Numbered from the stretch's first letter, positions 32,220 to 41,973 are shown. The stretch is DNA of 64,000 bases from JBGMEA01 sp041447245 (GCA_041447245.1 JBGMEA010000008.1:156860-220859); one strand, 5' to 3'. The notes: generated from the sequence alone by a model not told the origin. Numbers and translations: made by a program.

Positions 32220-33386
32220 ATGGACGAACTGAAACAGGACGATACGCTCAAATTAACCGCAACGCCCGTACTGGAATTGGAAGAAGCTCCCCCGGTGGAT
32301 CTGAATCTGGTCTTAAAGGAAGACGGAAAAGAGGTGCTGCCCGCCGAACAGATCGCACAGCAGACCACTTTGAGCGAAGAAGAAATGAAAACCGTCAGGG
32401 AATTTTCTCAAAAAATCGACATCACCAATCCCAATATGATTATCGAATACGGATCGGGTGCGCAGAAACACATTGCCGCTTTTTCGGAAACAGCACTCGA
32501 CCGTGTCAAAACGAAAGATATGGGAGAAGTCGGCAGCATGCTTTCCGATTTGGTCGTGGAACTGAAAGGCTTTTCGGCAGACGAACAGAAGGGCGGCTTC
32601 CTCGGTCTGTTCCGCAGTGCGAACCGTGCCGTCCAAAAACTTGTCGCAAAATACAACAAGGTTGAAATCAATGTCGAAAAGATCAGCGAAATGCTGGAAA
32701 ACCATCAGGTAGTCCTGCTCAAAGATATCGCGGTTTTCGAGAAAATGTATGAAATGAATCTGGACTATTTCAAAGAACTGAGCATGTATATCGAGGCCGG
32801 AAAAATCAAACTCAAAGAAATCGAAGACACCGTCATTCCCCAGCTCAAAGCGAAAGCCGAAGAATCAAAGCTGCCGGAAGACGCGCAAAAAGCAAATGAT
32901 ATGGCAGCTTATGCCAATAACTTCGATAAGCGCCTGCATGATCTGGAACTTACCCGTATGATCTCGATTCAGATGGGGCCTCAGATCAGACTGCTTCAGA
33001 ATAACGACAGTCTCATGGTGCAGAAAATCAACTCTTCCCTCGTCAATACCATTCCTCTCTGGAAAAGCCAGATGCTGCTGGCACTCGGCCTCGCTCATTC
33101 GCAGCAGGCAATGGAGGCACAGCGCGAAGTGACCGATATGACAAATGAGCTGCTTAAGAAGAATGCGGAAACACTGAAGCAGGGTTCCGTTGAAATCGCC
33201 AAAGAAGGCGAACGCGGCATCGTTGATATCGAGACCCTGACCTATACCAACAAAACACTCATCGAAACGATCGATGATGTGCTGAAGATTCAGGAAGACG
33301 GGCGCGCCAAACGCCGCGCCGCGGAAACCGAACTCGGAAGAATCGAAGGGGAATTGAAACAGAAATTACTGGAAGTCAGAAAATAA
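32220..33386 (+). CDS. telA: TelA-family toxic anion resistance protein
   Basis: This 388-residue soluble, highly helical protein matches TelA. The N-terminal part contains REFSQKIDITNPNMIIEYGS. The middle has QKLVAKYNKVEINVEKISEM near 140-160 and the C-terminal third RMISIQMGPQIRLLQNNDSL near 240-260. It is rich in coiled-coil. TelA proteins associate with XpaC and are reported in tellurite and antibiotic tolerance. Here it lies in a row of envelope-linked genes (LCP, XpaC, LemA-like, TPM). Length is normal. Confidence 0.93.
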   Translation: MDELKQDDTLKLTATPVLELEEAPPVDLNLVLKEDGKEVLPAEQIAQQTTLSEEEMKTVREFSQKIDITNPNMIIEYGSGAQKHIAAFSETALDRVKTKDMGEVGSMLSDLVVELKGFSADEQKGGFLGLFRSANRAVQKLVAKYNKVEINVEKISEMLENHQVVLLKDIAVFEKMYEMNLDYFKELSMYIEAGKIKLKEIEDTVIPQLKAKAEESKLPEDAQKANDMAAYANNFDKRLHDLELTRMISIQMGPQIRLLQNNDSLMVQKINSSLVNTIPLWKSQMLLALGLAHSQQAMEAQREVTDMTNELLKKNAETLKQGSVEIAKEGERGIVDIETLTYTNKTLIETIDDVLKIQEDGRAKRRAAETELGRIEGELKQKLLEVRK

Positions 33387-33411
33387 CCGGACATTCTTTC
33401 GGAGGAAATGA

Positions 33412-33960
33412 ATGAAATTCTTGCAAAGCCGCGCCGCAGCAATCTTCACTGTTTTGATTTGTATTCTTTTGTCAGTTTTCCTCGGCGGTAAATTATCTCT
33501 TGCCCCGCTTCGCGCGGACGCGCTGTCTGTTTTTACCGATGGCTCGGACGGCAGCGGAAAAGGGATTCAATACGATCTGGATCAGCGCATCGAAACGGCA
33601 GCCAACCAGATCGCTGTTGCCGAACGTTATCTGAGCGCCGATGATGCGGGGATCGCTTCTGTTTCGGATGCAATCTTCGCATTGAAAAATGCCGAGTCTC
33701 CTTCGGACAAATACGCTGCAAATGCCGCGCTGACTGCTGCATGCACTGCGCTGTATGATACATTGAATGGGATGTCGCTCAGCGAGAAAGACAGAACGTA
33801 TCTCGAAGGGTTTCAAACTGAACTGGAATCAGCAAATCAAATCATCGGACATTCCGACTACAACGAAAAAGCCGCGGAATTCAACGCGCTGATCGAAAAA
33901 TTTCCGACCGGATTCGTTGCGCTTCTCTCGGGTGTCAAAGCGCTCGATCTGTACGAATAG
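33412..33960 (+). CDS. Divergent LemA-like membrane-anchored protein
   Basis: This 182-residue protein has an N-terminal membrane helix near 10-30 and an extracytoplasmic helical domain. The C-terminal stretch DYNEKAAEFNALIEKFPTGF followed by VALLSGVKALDLYE matches the LemA ending, and the pairing with a TPM-domain gene next door is typical of LemA. The central part is poorly conserved, so it is a distant relative. No lipobox is seen. It follows telA by 25 nt and has a GGAGG site. Function of LemA-type proteins is unknown. Confidence 0.65.
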   Translation: MKFLQSRAAAIFTVLICILLSVFLGGKLSLAPLRADALSVFTDGSDGSGKGIQYDLDQRIETAANQIAVAERYLSADDAGIASVSDAIFALKNAESPSDKYAANAALTAACTALYDTLNGMSLSEKDRTYLEGFQTELESANQIIGHSDYNEKAAEFNALIEKFPTGFVALLSGVKALDLYE

Positions 33961-33984
33961 CCGGTTCGCAGAAAGGAACAAACA

Positions 33985-35078
33985 ATGAAACGAATCAAAC
34001 GGTTACTCGCTGTCATGCTTGCTCTGGTTCTGTGCGTCGGTCCGTTGTCGGGCGTACTGGCATCCGATGTGGTTAAACCGACGGATCAGTTTTATGTTGC
34101 GGATTATGCCGATGTAATCGACAGTGCCACAGAAGAGTATATTGTGAATCAAAATGAAATCCTCTATGAAAAGACAGGTGCTCAGGTAGTTGTCGTCACC
34201 GTGGATTTTATCGGCGGTACGGATATCGAAGATTATGCTTATGAGCTGTTCAACGATTGGGGCATCGGTTCTTCCGAAAAGAACAACGGCGTACTCATCC
34301 TGATGGTCATTGGGGAGGAAAATTACTGGGCAATGCAGGGCAGCGGCATTGAGGATGTCCTCACTTCCGCTGATTTGGGCGATCTCCTTTCTGATTACTT
34401 GGAGCCTGATTTTGCTTCCGGTGATTATGATGCGGGTGCAAAAAGCATCTTTGACGCGATTTCCGCTGATCTTGCATCTTATTATGGGGTTACGCTGGCC
34501 GATTCTTCTTCGCCGTCGGGAACTCCTTCCGTCGGAAACGGACAGTCAATCAAGCAAAGCACCTCTGAGAGCGGAGGCGGCGGCAGTACTGTACCGTCAT
34601 CTTCTCAGGGCGGCAGCTCTTCCGGATTGACGGAAGCGCTGATTACCATGATTGTCTTTATCGGGCTGATTCTTTTGATCGTGCTGCTCATCGGTTCCCG
34701 CAGCCGACGCCGAAGAACTTACGGGGGATATGCTCCCGGAGCACGCAGCAATCGGATTCTGTTCCCGCCTGTGAATCGTCCCGATGTGCATGATTCGCGG
34801 CAGGATCAACCGGTTTACCCCCCCCTTCCGAAGAGCGCGATCACCATGATGACGATGATCACGATTTCCCGTTCGGGGGTTCTTCCGGCGGGGGCGGACC
34901 TTTCGGCAGCGGCGGGAGCGGTTTGTTCGGAGGGGGCGGCAGTTCTCGAGGCGGCGGAGCCGGACGTTCGGGAGGTTCTTTCGGAGGAGGAGGTCATTCC
35001 GGCGGCGGAAGCTTCGGAGGCGGGTCCCATTCCGGAGGGGGCGGCGGTTCCCGCGGGGGCGGCGCAGGAAGAAGATAG
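33985..35078 (+). pseudogene. TPM-domain protein with Gly-rich tail, frameshifted at a C8 run
   Basis: The gene has a signal peptide (residues 1-27), a TPM domain (QFYVADYADVIDS to YYGVTL, about 32-170), a Ser/Gly linker, a membrane helix near 212-232 and a basic stretch. After VYPP the frame breaks in the run of eight C at 34818-34825. One added C restores SEERDHHDDDDHDFPFGG and a Gly/Ser-rich tail ending GGGSRGGGAGRR at TAG 35076, the usual tail of this family. The frame as written instead gives an unrelated Ala/Glu-rich end. Domain and membrane anchor are intact, so a shortened product might still fold. Slippage in poly-C or a sequencing error are both possible. Confidence 0.85.
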
Positions 35079-35089
35079 AAAAAAAATTT

Positions 35090-35116
35090 AAGGACGCAAA
35101 GATTTGCGTCCTTTTT
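35090..35116 (+). terminator. Terminator of the XpaC-TelA-LemA-TPM cluster
   Basis: AAGGACGCAAA and TTTGCGTCCTT form an 11-bp stem with a 2-nt loop, followed by TTT. Confidence 0.85.
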
Positions 35117-35187
35117 GAGTTGCAGTATAGTTTCTTGCTAGGATGTTTTGGTTGTAGTTTTAACATTATCATGTTGATAAGGAGACT

Positions 35188-36204
35188 TTAAAACCATTTC
35201 TTTTTATGAAAGAATGCAACCATTGCCAGTGTGATTGCTATGGCAATTCCCCAAAACATGAGATAACCGTATTTGAAACCCAGCTCGGGAATATCCTTGA
35301 AATTCATGCCGTAAATTCCTGCAAGGAATGTCAAAGGGATGAATATCGTAGACATGATCGCCAGAATTTTCATGATTTCATTGGTTCTGTTTCCGATGCT
35401 TGACAGATAAGTATCCAACATATTCGACATAATATCCTGATAGGTTTCTATAGTGTCCACGATCTGAATCAAATGATCATAAACATCCCGCAGATAAACG
35501 ATGGTATTTTCGTTGATCATCTGCGTTTGGCATCTGGTCAGCTGCCCGATCAGTTCGCGCAGGGGGAAAACGGATTTTCGCAGATACATCAGCTCCCGTT
35601 TGATGAAATAAATCTGCTGCAAAGTTTTTTTCGACGGATTGGCAATCAGTTCTTCTTCCGTAGCATCTGTGGTGTCACCGACATAATCGAGAACCGTGAA
35701 ATAATTGTCCACAATAACATCGATCATTTCATATCCGAGAAAATCGGAACCGTACTTTCGAATGCTTTTTTTCCCGTTTTTCAGATCGCTCTTGATTTGT
35801 GCGAAGATATCTGTGCCCGATTCCTGAAAAGAAAGCACCAGATTTCCCTTTAATACAATGCTGATATGTTCGGTATTAATGGAAAGATCGTCTTTGTTAA
35901 ATTCAATCTTTTTCAGAACGAGGAAAAGACAATCATCGTAGGAGTCCATTTTTACGTTTTGTTTCGGATTTAAAATATCCTCAATCATTAAATGATGCAG
36001 ACCGATCCGATTGCAGATTCGTTCAATCCGATCCCCTTGTGCAATACTTTTGAAATCAATCCAATCAATCATATCAGGATCATTTTCGTTCAGAACCTGA
36101 TCCAGGGTATGGGAATCATCATATTTGTCCTGATTGTAGGAAATAATGGGTAAACTTGCCTCGAAGTTGTGATCTGCGTCTGGATCCCATTCTCGATTTG
36201 TCAT
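35188..36204 (-). CDS. corA: CorA-family Mg2+/Co2+ channel
   Basis: This 338-residue channel has a large cytoplasmic N-terminal domain and two C-terminal membrane helices. The selectivity motif GMN is present in FLAGIYGMNFKDIPEL near 295-310, and the protein ends in the basic HKKKWF. The long helix before TM1 contains MSNMLDTYLSSIGNRTNEIM. Length is normal for the pentameric CorA family. It stands alone on the minus strand. The 170 nt upstream to 36378 hold only a GC-rich hairpin near the end of the next gene. Confidence 0.95.
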   Translation of the reverse strand: MTNREWDPDADHNFEASLPIISYNQDKYDDSHTLDQVLNENDPDMIDWIDFKSIAQGDRIERICNRIGLHHLMIEDILNPKQNVKMDSYDDCLFLVLKKIEFNKDDLSINTEHISIVLKGNLVLSFQESGTDIFAQIKSDLKNGKKSIRKYGSDFLGYEMIDVIVDNYFTVLDYVGDTTDATEEELIANPSKKTLQQIYFIKRELMYLRKSVFPLRELIGQLTRCQTQMINENTIVYLRDVYDHLIQIVDTIETYQDIMSNMLDTYLSSIGNRTNEIMKILAIMSTIFIPLTFLAGIYGMNFKDIPELGFKYGYLMFWGIAIAITLAMVAFFHKKKWF

Positions 36205-36378
36205 GATCTGCCTCTTTCAGAAAAATTACTGCGTGTGCATGTACTTGCTTTGGGTACATTATATGTCAAAATGAATCGCGTTCAATGCGTAATTCCGCGG
36301 TTTTTCAAAAAGGATGATCTGTATTTCAACGTAAATCAAACAATCCCCGCCGAAATGAATTCAGCGGGGAGTCTGCTT

Positions 36379-39300
36379 TTATTCGATTGATTTCAGCGAT
36401 TCCACCATATCGACTTTTTTCAATCTGAAATGCAGGGCAAAGTTGACAATCAGCGTAAAGAGGACGGTCAGCGCGATTGCGTAGATAAAACTCATGACAT
36501 CGATTCCCGGCAAAAACATCACGTCGTCCACTTCCGCCGTGTTGATGATGAATGTTTTGAGCGGAATGCCCAGAAACAGCCCGAATATCATCCCGATCAT
36601 GGAAGAAACGGTGTTTTCTCTGTCGATATAACGGGAGACCTCCTTGTCATAAAAGCCCAGCACTTTGATTGTTGCAATTTCGCGGATACGTTCCGTTACG
36701 TTGATATTCGCCAAATTGTACAACACCACAAATGCCAACGTTCCCGCCGATACGATAATCACCAGCACGACGTAATTCAGGCTCTGAATCAGATCATTGA
36801 ATCCCTTTCCAGCATCCGACGCATAGGACAACGCAAGAATATCGCTGTTTTGCAGCAGTTGCTCCGATAACGCGTCTTCGTTTGCTTCGGTGTCATCGCC
36901 TAGGTTCGCGATAAATGCATTGAAAACGACATCTTTTCCGGTCGCCGCTCGGTATGCCTGCGGCGACAGGTAAACATAATTCAGCGTGTAATTCTCAGCG
37001 ATTCCGCTCACCGTTACCTGCGCAGTTACGTCATCGCCGAAATCAACTGTGATCATATCCCCAATTCTGACATCAAACAGTTTGGCCAGCTTTTCCGTAA
37101 TCACGGCGCCGTCATCTGTCAGACGGAGCGGTTCTCCCGATCTTCGGTTGTGCAGATCGATATAACTGCCGAGCTCATCGGGATACTGAGGAATCATTGC
37201 ATAGGCAGTCATGCTTTTTGCATCATTCGAAACTGTCGCGGAGGATTCCCGCGCAATCAGATATTCTGAAAGATAAGGGTTGTCTGACAATTCGGTGTAC
37301 AGGCTGTTTTTCTGCTGTGTGTCAATGGCATCGTCATAAATTCCGACCAGATCGTATCGGAAGACCGATTCGTACTGTTTGTCCACAATGCCCAAAACGG
37401 AATACTGGATTCCGAATCCGGCCAAAAGCAGCGCCGTGCAGCCTGCGATTCCGATGACCGTCATAATGATACGGCTCTTATATCGGAAAATATTGCGCAC
37501 GGACACTTTCTGCAAAAAGCTGAGCCGTTTCCAGAAAAATCGGATTCGTTCGAGAAACACCCGTTTCCCGCTCTTTGGCGGTTTCGGTCGCATCAGCTCC
37601 GCAGGTTGGGAGTGGAGTTCATGCAGACAGGCCCAGTACGCGGCCACTCCCGTGCATAGGATCGCCGCACCGAAACACAGCAGCGCATAGCTCCAGCGAA
37701 ACGGAGCGATCACATCGGGAAGAATATACATGGTTCGGTATGCGTTGAATACAACCGTCGGAATCACCTGAAAGCCGATTGCAAGCCCGAAGAATGTTCC
37801 GAGAATACTCGCCGAAGTAGCATAAATGATGTATTTCATCACGATCCGGCTCTTGCTGTAGCCGAGCGCTTTCAGCGTCCCGATTTCAGTCCGCTGTTCC
37901 TCCACCATACGCGTCATTGTCGTCAGACAGACGAGCGCCGCCACCAAGAGGAAAAAGACGGGGAACACCTGAGATATTTTGTTGATGCGGTTTGCATCGT
38001 CGTTATATCCGCTGTACCCGGGGCTGTCTTCCCGATCAAGGAGATACCATGTCGGAGCTTGCAGATCATTAAGCTGCGTCCATCCGTCATCGATTGTTGC
38101 CTGCGATTCTTCAATGGTGTTCCAGGAGTCAGCGAGTTTCTGCAGCCCTTGCTTCCTTTGTTCGTCAAGTTGCGTCTGAGAATCATTGAGCTGGGTTTGT
38201 GCGCTCACCAACTGCGCGTCGGACTGTTCAAGTGAAGCCTGCGTGGCGTCAAGCGTTGCTTTGGTGGCTGAGAGTTGTGTCAGTCCGCTGTTGAGTTGCG
38301 TGTATGCATCAGTCAGCTGATTCTGCGATGTGTCGAGCGTGGCCGATGCTGTCGTAATATATGTCTGCACCCCGCCCAGATATCCGTTTAATTGCGCTTC
38401 CAAAGCAGATTTTTCGGGCGTTGCGGGCACGGTTCGGATGTAGGTTTCCAGTACCGTCGCAAAGTCGGTTCCGCTCCCGAGAACTTCGTCAAACGCGGAA
38501 GAGGCCGAAATCAATGCGGAGACATCTGCGGGTAAGTCGCTTCCGATAGGAACATAAGCCGTTTCGAATGTTGTGAGCAGCGCGGCGATGTTTGTTCGCA
38601 GTGTGTCAAGATTGCTCAGATCAGCCCGCGAATCGTCGATTTGCTTCTGCTGCGCATCAAGTAACGCTTTGTTGCTCATTGCATCCGCATATCCGCTGTT
38701 GTACTGTGCCCAGCCGTCGTTCAGTGCCGCGATCCCCTGTTCATAGGAGGCATGGTTCGCGTCAATCTGTGCCTGCCCGTCGTCAATCCGCTGTTGGGCG
38801 GCATCGATTTGCCCGTAAAACTCCTTCGCTCCGGCATAATAATCGTCGATTCCGTCGTTCAATTCATTTTGTGCGTCATTGAGTTTGGCGCTCTGCTCGC
38901 TGTAAATTTCGTTGTAGCGCGCGGTTTGTCTGGCATCCGCGATTACCTGAAGGTCGTCAATGTCGCTGTCAACCAGATTCTGATACAGACTGTCGTAGAA
39001 CGACAGCTTGTCCGTTCCGTCCAACGTGAGATATACATCGGTATAAACGTCATACCGAAACACCGACTCCGGTATCATGATATAGCTTCGGATGACCCCG
39101 TTGCCGATCGAGCTGCTTCCCCGCTCAAACGAAATATAAAGCGGAGAATTTACAAACCCGACAATCGTGAATGTCTTTTGCGAGAGGGTATCCCCGATAT
39201 CCGAGTCGGTGAGAAACAGGGTAATCGTATCACCCAACTTGTAATTGCTTCCCATCAGGGTGTCCGCATCCACAACGCATTCATTGTCCGCCTGCGGATA

Positions 39301-39693
39301 TCTTCCCTGAGTCAAGACGGGTCGGTTAATGGTGTCCGAATCATTTACGGTATCCGAGTTGATCGAATAGGCGCGCACGATGACGTTCGAACCATCGGCA
39401 ACCGTGACAAATGCATCCACGCTATATCCCGTATTGATGTCACGGATATGATTGTATCCTTCAATGGCGGCAATGTCATTCTCGCTGAATCCCATCGTGG
39501 ATTTCAAGTGAACATCCATCAGGTTTTGCTCGGAAAAATAAGCCTGTGCGGTTTGTTTCATGTCGGGGGTGGTTGCTTTCAGTCCCGCAAAAAAACCGGT
39601 TCCGAGTGCGATAATCGCAAAGATGGATAAAAATCTGCTGCGTGTGCGCCAGATCTGGCGCAGGATATCTTTATAATAGGAAGAATGTTTCAC
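36379..39693 (-). CDS. Large FtsX-type ABC permease with extracellular coiled coil
   Basis: This 1104-residue permease has an N-terminal membrane helix near 18-38. A very long extracytoplasmic part (about 45-590) follows, including a coiled-coil rich in Gln, Asn and Ser near 270-560. FtsX core helices lie near 595-720, a further helix near 775, a second external domain and the last three helices near 970-1085. This is the layout of MacB/FtsX-like permeases of Gram-positive bacteria that act in peptide or lipid handling and envelope sensing. It starts with GTG 4 nt after the ATPase stop. The TetR-ATPase-permease operon suggests inducible expression. A weak GC-rich hairpin at 36345-36370 may end the transcript. 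Confidence 0.88.
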   Translation of the reverse strand: MKHSSYYKDILRQIWRTRSRFLSIFAIIALGTGFFAGLKATTPDMKQTAQAYFSEQNLMDVHLKSTMGFSENDIAAIEGYNHIRDINTGYSVDAFVTVADGSNVIVRAYSINSDTVNDSDTINRPVLTQGRYPQADNECVVDADTLMGSNYKLGDTITLFLTDSDIGDTLSQKTFTIVGFVNSPLYISFERGSSSIGNGVIRSYIMIPESVFRYDVYTDVYLTLDGTDKLSFYDSLYQNLVDSDIDDLQVIADARQTARYNEIYSEQSAKLNDAQNELNDGIDDYYAGAKEFYGQIDAAQQRIDDGQAQIDANHASYEQGIAALNDGWAQYNSGYADAMSNKALLDAQQKQIDDSRADLSNLDTLRTNIAALLTTFETAYVPIGSDLPADVSALISASSAFDEVLGSGTDFATVLETYIRTVPATPEKSALEAQLNGYLGGVQTYITTASATLDTSQNQLTDAYTQLNSGLTQLSATKATLDATQASLEQSDAQLVSAQTQLNDSQTQLDEQRKQGLQKLADSWNTIEESQATIDDGWTQLNDLQAPTWYLLDREDSPGYSGYNDDANRINKISQVFPVFFLLVAALVCLTTMTRMVEEQRTEIGTLKALGYSKSRIVMKYIIYATSASILGTFFGLAIGFQVIPTVVFNAYRTMYILPDVIAPFRWSYALLCFGAAILCTGVAAYWACLHELHSQPAELMRPKPPKSGKRVFLERIRFFWKRLSFLQKVSVRNIFRYKSRIIMTVIGIAGCTALLLAGFGIQYSVLGIVDKQYESVFRYDLVGIYDDAIDTQQKNSLYTELSDNPYLSEYLIARESSATVSNDAKSMTAYAMIPQYPDELGSYIDLHNRRSGEPLRLTDDGAVITEKLAKLFDVRIGDMITVDFGDDVTAQVTVSGIAENYTLNYVYLSPQAYRAATGKDVVFNAFIANLGDDTEANEDALSEQLLQNSDILALSYASDAGKGFNDLIQSLNYVVLVIIVSAGTLAFVVLYNLANINVTERIREIATIKVLGFYDKEVSRYIDRENTVSSMIGMIFGLFLGIPLKTFIINTAEVDDVMFLPGIDVMSFIYAIALTVLFTLIVNFALHFRLKKVDMVESLKSIE

Positions 39694-39697
39694 TGCG

Positions 39698-40402
39698 TCA
39701 CCACTCGATCATTTCCACAGGAGTCGGATGCTCATTCAGGATCATCGAATCAACCTTGCTGTTTTTCATTTTGATTACGCGGTTCGCCATTGGTGCGATT
39801 GCCTGATTGTGCGTAATCACCACGACCGTTATGCCGTGCAGCACGGATGTATCCTGCAGCAGTTTCAAAATGGTTTTTCCCGTATTGTAATCTAAGGCCC
39901 CGGTTGGTTCGTCACACAGCAGCAGCTTCGGATTTTTGGCCAATGCTCTGGCGATTGCCACGCGTTGCTGTTCGCCGCCTGACAGCTGTGCGGGGAAATT
40001 GTTCATACGGTCTTTCAGCCCGACCTGTTTCAAAATCTTGCTCGCGCTCGCCGCATCCGCACAAATTTGTGTTGCCAGTTCTACGTTTTCTCTGGCAGTC
40101 AGATTTTGCATCAGGTTGTAAAACTGAAAGACAAATCCGATATCATAACGGCGGTATGTCGTCAGCTGCTTTGCATTGAATTTGCTGATATCCGTTCCGT
40201 CCACGATCACCTGTCCGGAATCGCAGGTGTCCATTCCCCCCAGAATGTTCAGCACGGTAGTTTTCCCTGCGCCGCTGGCTCCGGTAATCACAACGAATTC
40301 GCCTTTTTCAATTTCGAAGTTCACCCCCTCGGAAGCAGTGATTGTTACTTCCCCCATTTTGTAATGCTTGTAGACGTCTTTCATCCGTACAAAGTTACTC
40401 AT
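39698..40402 (-). CDS. ABC transporter ATP-binding protein (MacB/LolD type)
   Basis: This 234-residue ATPase has Walker A GASGAGKTTVLNILGG near 40-55. The Q-loop is in IGFVFQFYNLMQNLT near 90, the signature LSGGEQQRVAIARAL near 138-152, Walker B LLLCDEPTGALD near 158-169 and the H-loop VVITHNQAIA near 192. It pairs with the FtsX-type permease encoded 4 nt downstream. Its ATG overlaps the TetR stop codon (ATGA), so regulator and exporter are translationally coupled. Confidence 0.94.
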   Translation of the reverse strand: MSNFVRMKDVYKHYKMGEVTITASEGVNFEIEKGEFVVITGASGAGKTTVLNILGGMDTCDSGQVIVDGTDISKFNAKQLTTYRRYDIGFVFQFYNLMQNLTARENVELATQICADAASASKILKQVGLKDRMNNFPAQLSGGEQQRVAIARALAKNPKLLLCDEPTGALDYNTGKTILKLLQDTSVLHGITVVVITHNQAIAPMANRVIKMKNSKVDSMILNEHPTPVEMIEW

Positions 40403-40980
40403 GCATGATCCTCGTTATTCGGGTATTTGGGTTCGAAAATTACAGTAATAAAACAGCTGATCGAATTCATCAGTTCTTCCACATCATCGGTAAAAGAATT
40501 AAACAAATGGCACAGCCCTTCGATAATCGCGGTCGCAAAGGCATCGGAAACAAGAGAATCCGTGCGTCTGTCATCGATCCGAAGATTCGGCAGATATTCG
40601 GTTTCGATTCGGATCGAAACGAGTTCGCACAATTCCTGCTTGATATTTTCGAACTGTGTGCCTTTGCTTCCGTTCATCAGGATTAAAAATTGTTTTTTGT
40701 TTCTGAGAAAAATATTGGTGATTTCTTCCGTAAGATTTTGAATGTTGAAGTTTTTGCGTTGTGTCTGTTTTACGAACTCATTCAATTCTTTCAGCGTCTC
40801 GGCAAGCACTCCGGAAAAAAGAGTTTCTTTCGAACGGAAATATGCGTAAATATTTCCGGGGGTAACGCCTGCATCGTTTGCAATACGGCGGATGGAAGCA
40901 TCTTTATAGCCGAATCTGTAAAATTCATCGGCGCCGGAAAGCAGTATATTGTTGCGAACGTCGTTTTTTAATACCTGCAT
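40399..40980 (-). CDS. TetR-family repressor of the FtsX-type exporter operon
   Basis: This protein of about 193 residues begins MQVLKNDVRNNILLSGADEF. A TetR helix-turn-helix, YKDASIRRIANDAGVTPGNI then YAYFRSKETLF, covers about 24-55. The C-terminal ligand-binding domain is unremarkable. A Met six codons upstream is an alternative start; the ribosome site is weak for both. It is the first gene of the operon, and a promoter sits between two similar 24-bp repeats just upstream, which are good candidates for its own operators. Confidence 0.88.
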   Translation of the reverse strand: MQVLKNDVRNNILLSGADEFYRFGYKDASIRRIANDAGVTPGNIYAYFRSKETLFSGVLAETLKELNEFVKQTQRKNFNIQNLTEEITNIFLRNKKQFLILMNGSKGTQFENIKQELCELVSIRIETEYLPNLRIDDRRTDSLVSDAFATAIIEGLCHLFNSFTDDVEELMNSISCFITVIFEPKYPNNEDHA

Positions 40981-41065
40981 TATTAAACATCCATTCATTA
41001 TTAATAGCACCATTATATCGTTAAAAACAGTCGGAATCAATATTAAATGTATGTTTATTATTAAA
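40981..41065 (-). promoter_or_regulatory. Promoter of the tetR-ABC operon between two repeated operator-like sites
   Basis: On the minus strand, TTGATT (41040-41035) and TATAAT (41017-41012) are 17 nt apart. On each side lies a related 24-nt sequence that begins TATTAAA and ends ATTATTAA on the plus strand (40981-41004 and 41041-41064). Repressor bound to both would cover the promoter. Confidence 0.6.
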
Positions 41066-41111
41066 TAACGATGAAAAAAGCCGCAGATCATTCTGCAGCT
41101 GACATACGATT

Positions 41112-41474
41112 TCAGTTTGTTTCACCCTTGGCTTCCCGATCCGAAATTGATCGGATATATTTTTCGCCCCAGAGTTTGAATTCTTCCAGTACGGGAGAAA
41201 AATCCCGTCCGAGTTCCGTCAGGGAATACTCTACCTTCGGCGGCACTTCCTGATACACTTCGCGGTGGATCAGCCCGAATTCTTCCAGTTTTCTCAGTTG
41301 CTTCGTCAGAGTTGTCTGCGTCACTTCGGGAAGTTTTCTCTGCAGCTCTCCGTAGCGGTAAGTTCGTTCACTCAAAAACTGTATCAAAAGGATCGACCAT
41401 TTCCCGGAAAAGACTTTCTGTGCTGTCGCATACGGACATTTCCCGAACAGATCGGTTTCGCTCATTTCATTCAT
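41112..41474 (-). CDS. HxlR-family transcriptional regulator
   Basis: This 120-residue winged-helix regulator carries the HxlR pattern. The cysteine is in CPYATAQKVFSGKWSILLIQF near 12-32. The recognition region is FLSERTYRYGELQRKLPEVT and TQTTLTKQLRKLEEFGLI near 32-66, and the wing YQEVPPKVEYSLTELG near 70-85. ATG 41474 is chosen because GGAGG lies 4 nt upstream. Members respond to redox or reactive carbonyl compounds. No target gene is divergently placed within 300 nt. Confidence 0.9.
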   Translation of the reverse strand: MNEMSETDLFGKCPYATAQKVFSGKWSILLIQFLSERTYRYGELQRKLPEVTQTTLTKQLRKLEEFGLIHREVYQEVPPKVEYSLTELGRDFSPVLEEFKLWGEKYIRSISDREAKGETN

Positions 41475-41973
41475 ACTGCCTCCATACAATCTTTTTATAT
41501 CCTAATGACAGAAAATAATCGTACTTGTGAAAATCAATTCTATCAAAGATAATCAGTGTATAAAATCATTTTATCGCTTTCAGGCGAACGGAGCAAGTAA
41601 AATGAACAGGGCAGCTGATTTTTTGCAAAGCAGCGGAACATGGTATAAAGGAGACCATCCGAGGATCCGTCTCTTCGCTGCTTTCATAGCGCTTGAATAA
41701 AAAATGTATCTCTGTACGAACATTGCAAAAAATGTTTCAAGCGAATAATCAAAAATTCGGAGGCGGAAATTTCCTCAAGGTACGAAGGAGAATAAATTCG
41801 GATTTGCGGAGAAGTCACGCCAGACCCGAGACGGAGAACAAAAGCAGGCAGAATGATTTTTTGCGCAAGATGTACAATGAAAGGCGACGGAATTTACGAA
41901 GTGCTGTATTTTGCAAAAAGCGCCGAAAATTTTGGCTTGTAAAAAAAACCGATGTTTCCAACATCGGTTTTTT
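41475..41973. other. 500-nt stretch without a supported gene
   Basis: No ORF with a ribosome site and protein-like composition is seen. The stretch contains the strong bulged hairpin at 41627-41684, described separately, and the GGDEF terminator at its right end. It may hold an unannotated small RNA. Confidence 0.5.
41627..41684. other. Long bulged hairpin, possible small RNA
   Basis: AAAGCAGCG (41627-41635) pairs perfectly with CGCTGCTTT (41676-41684). Inside, AGGAGAC (41649-41655) pairs with GTCTCTT (41669-41675, one G-U) above a loop containing GGATCC, leaving a 13-nt bulge on the 5' side. No T-run follows, so it is not a simple terminator. Confidence 0.4.
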
